Shown here in pieces: positions 14,512 to 15,600 of a stretch of 15,600 nucleotides of DNA (its first letter is position 1; each line of letters opens with the position of its first letter). Origin of the DNA: an uncultured Oscillospiraceae bacterium (GTDB lineage: Bacteria > Bacillota > Clostridia > Oscillospirales > Oscillospiraceae); contig CAJUNA010000016.1 of NCBI GenBank assembly GCA_910587645.1, forward strand, positions 1 through 15,600. The letters run 5' to 3'. The notes below the pieces were generated by a model. It did no database searches, was not told the origin of the DNA, and saw only the letters and a program-made list of their open reading frames with translations. The translations under genes and the position numbers were made by a program.

Positions 14512-14931
14512 TCAACCCCCGCTGTTCCCGGCAATCGCCAGCAGATCATCGTACACGGCGTTGATGGTGGCGACCACAGCGCAGACGGCATCGTCCACCG
14601 CTGTCAGCACTTCCTCGCTCTCGGAGCCAGCCAGCTCCAGCAGGGCCTCCACCGTCTCCGGGGACAGCCCCAGCTTCACGGCCAGATCGTCCACGTTGGG
14701 GATGCCGCCCTCGTCCTCCGTGAACCACTCATAGGGCAGACCGAAGAAGTGGACGATTGCCCGGAACTGATAGACGTTGGGCGTGCTGATACCGTTGAGC
14801 CAGCGGTTGACCGTGGGGACAGACACGCCCAAGTGACGGGCCAGCTCCCCGCGCTCCACGCCGCTGGCAGACAGCAGCCCTCTCAAACGGCGGTCAAAAA
14901 TGTTGTTGTTCTGATTCATATTCACAATCAT
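14512..14931 (-). CDS. XRE-family helix-turn-helix protein of the ICE
   Basis: This 139-residue DNA-binding protein has an XRE/Cro-like helix-turn-helix at about 16-72, with RRLRGLLSASGVERGELA, HLGVSVPTVNRWLNG as turn and recognition helix, and FRAIVHFFGLPYEWF. The C-terminal part (about 80-139) is acidic and leucine/valine-rich, probably a helical dimer or partner surface. The ATG at 14931 overlaps the topB TGA (ATGA), which suggests translational coupling; a second ATG at residue 5 is a less coupled alternative. It probably regulates element genes, but no operator repeat was identified beside the promoter at 13774-13803. Placement between topB and small ICE proteins is unusual for a main immunity repressor, so a helper role is also possible. 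Confidence 0.85.
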   Translation of the reverse strand: MIVNMNQNNNIFDRRLRGLLSASGVERGELARHLGVSVPTVNRWLNGISTPNVYQFRAIVHFFGLPYEWFTEDEGGIPNVDDLAVKLGLSPETVEALLELAGSESEEVLTAVDDAVCAVVATINAVYDDLLAIAGNSGG

Positions 14932-15600
14932 TTTCCTTTCTTTTCATTCGATTTGTTATTAAATTCCAGCTTGAAACGGACGAATTTGCCGCCGTCATCG
15001 TTCAGGACAACGGTAGCGTCATAGAAAACGCCCTTCTTCTCGGAAAACAGGCCGGTGACAGCCGCGCGCCCGGTTTTCAAGAGAGAAGCGGCGATTTTCT
15101 TAGTCAGCTCCTTGCGCTTACTGGTAAAGAAGCGGTCATTCTTCCACAGAGCAAAGCCGCAGGAGGGGGTATCGTGGTAGCCCTCGCAGTAAAAGCTCTT
15201 TTTGCCCTCCACCACGTTTTTACCGCAGCGGGGGCATTTGCCAATTCCCGCCCGCCCGGAATCGGAGAGCGGGGACGGGGCCACAGCCACATTCCGGTAG
15301 GACCGGACCAGCCCGGTGAGCATGGCGGTGATCCCGGCCATGAAGTCCTCCGGGGCCAGCTCGCCCCGCTCCACAGCCCCCAGCCGGTCCTCCCACTCTG
15401 CCGTCAGCTTGGCGGATTTGAGCTGGTCGGGCATGGCCCAGGACATGGCCAGCCCCTTCTCCGTGGGGAGAAGCTGCTTTTTCTTCCGCTCCACAAAGCC
15501 GGAGCGCACCAGCTTTTCAATCACGCCGGCGCGGGTGGCCGGAGTGCCAAGCCCCTTGCGCTCCACGTCCTCCAACTTTGCAAAATCCTCCGCGCTGGCG
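14928..15600 (-). CDS. topB: DNA topoisomerase III, C-terminal part (partial)
   Basis: The reading frame continues past the right edge; about 224 C-terminal residues are seen. They begin ASAEDFAKLEDVERKGLGTP, where the GLGTPATRAG motif (followed by VIEKL) is the conserved type IA topoisomerase signature near the end of the catalytic core. A zinc-finger-like block CPRCGKNVVEGKKSFYCEG with a later PSCGF (about 122-152 of this part) and a lysine-rich tail follow. Type IA enzymes relax or decatenate DNA through a single-strand break; element-borne copies help transfer or replication of the element. It leads the visible ICE operon, with the XRE gene overlapping its stop codon. The active-site tyrosine lies beyond the window. 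Confidence 0.9.
   Translation of the reverse strand, partial: ASAEDFAKLEDVERKGLGTPATRAGVIEKLVRSGFVERKKKQLLPTEKGLAMSWAMPDQLKSAKLTAEWEDRLGAVERGELAPEDFMAGITAMLTGLVRSYRNVAVAPSPLSDSGRAGIGKCPRCGKNVVEGKKSFYCEGYHDTPSCGFALWKNDRFFTSKRKELTKKIAASLLKTGRAAVTGLFSEKKGVFYDATVVLNDDGGKFVRFKLEFNNKSNEKKGK

Noticed and set aside
1..15600. CRISPR arrays, tRNA or rRNA genes
   Set aside because: No spaced direct repeats and no tRNA or rRNA core motifs were found on reading both strands by eye.

Overview
The window looks like chromosomal DNA of a GC-rich Clostridia member, probably gut Oscillospiraceae/Lachnospiraceae-like. The reasons are Firmicutes-type AGGAGG ribosome binding sites, sigma-A promoters, short intergenic gaps, a ThiI without a rhodanese domain, and a conjugative-element block of the type common in gut Clostridia. 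No rRNA, tRNA or CRISPR array was seen. Species-level placement is not possible from this sequence alone.

Layout. (1) 1-250: the last codons of a + strand gene and its terminator face the terminator of a minus-strand operon. (2) 305-2739 (-): a dCache-like chemoreceptor translationally coupled to an FMN-binding lipoprotein. (3) 2984-7999 (-): a compact three-gene cassette with its own near-consensus promoter and a strong terminator. It encodes a TerB-N/TerB-C protein, a BrxD-like (DUF2791-type) P-loop ATPase and an Lhr-like SF2 helicase. This is the most interesting part: it resembles the predicted DNA-processing or defence modules linked to Ter domains and shares two component types with BREX, but it has no PglX, PglZ or BrxC. 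(4) 8088-10567 (-): housekeeping thiI and cinA. (5) 10814-12292 (+): malQ, divergent from thiI. (6) 12293-13296: a gene-poor, partly AT-rich scar with an orphan terminator hairpin and a decayed IS5-family transposase. (7) 13297-15600 (-): part of an integrative conjugative element (ICE): the topB 3' part, an XRE-type regulator, two small ICE-type proteins, a small membrane protein, and the first 38 codons of what is probably the very large ICE helicase/methylase gene, cut off exactly at the IS remnant.

How the genes may work together. The receptor probably senses a ligand outside the cell and the coupled lipoprotein carries covalent flavin, so the pair may link behaviour to extracellular flavin redox chemistry (inference). 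The TerB/ATPase/helicase genes overlap or lie within 10 nt of each other and are bounded by a promoter and a terminator, so they very likely form one complex or pathway. The ICE segment appears broken at its malQ-side edge, where IS insertion and decay removed most of the gene that followed.
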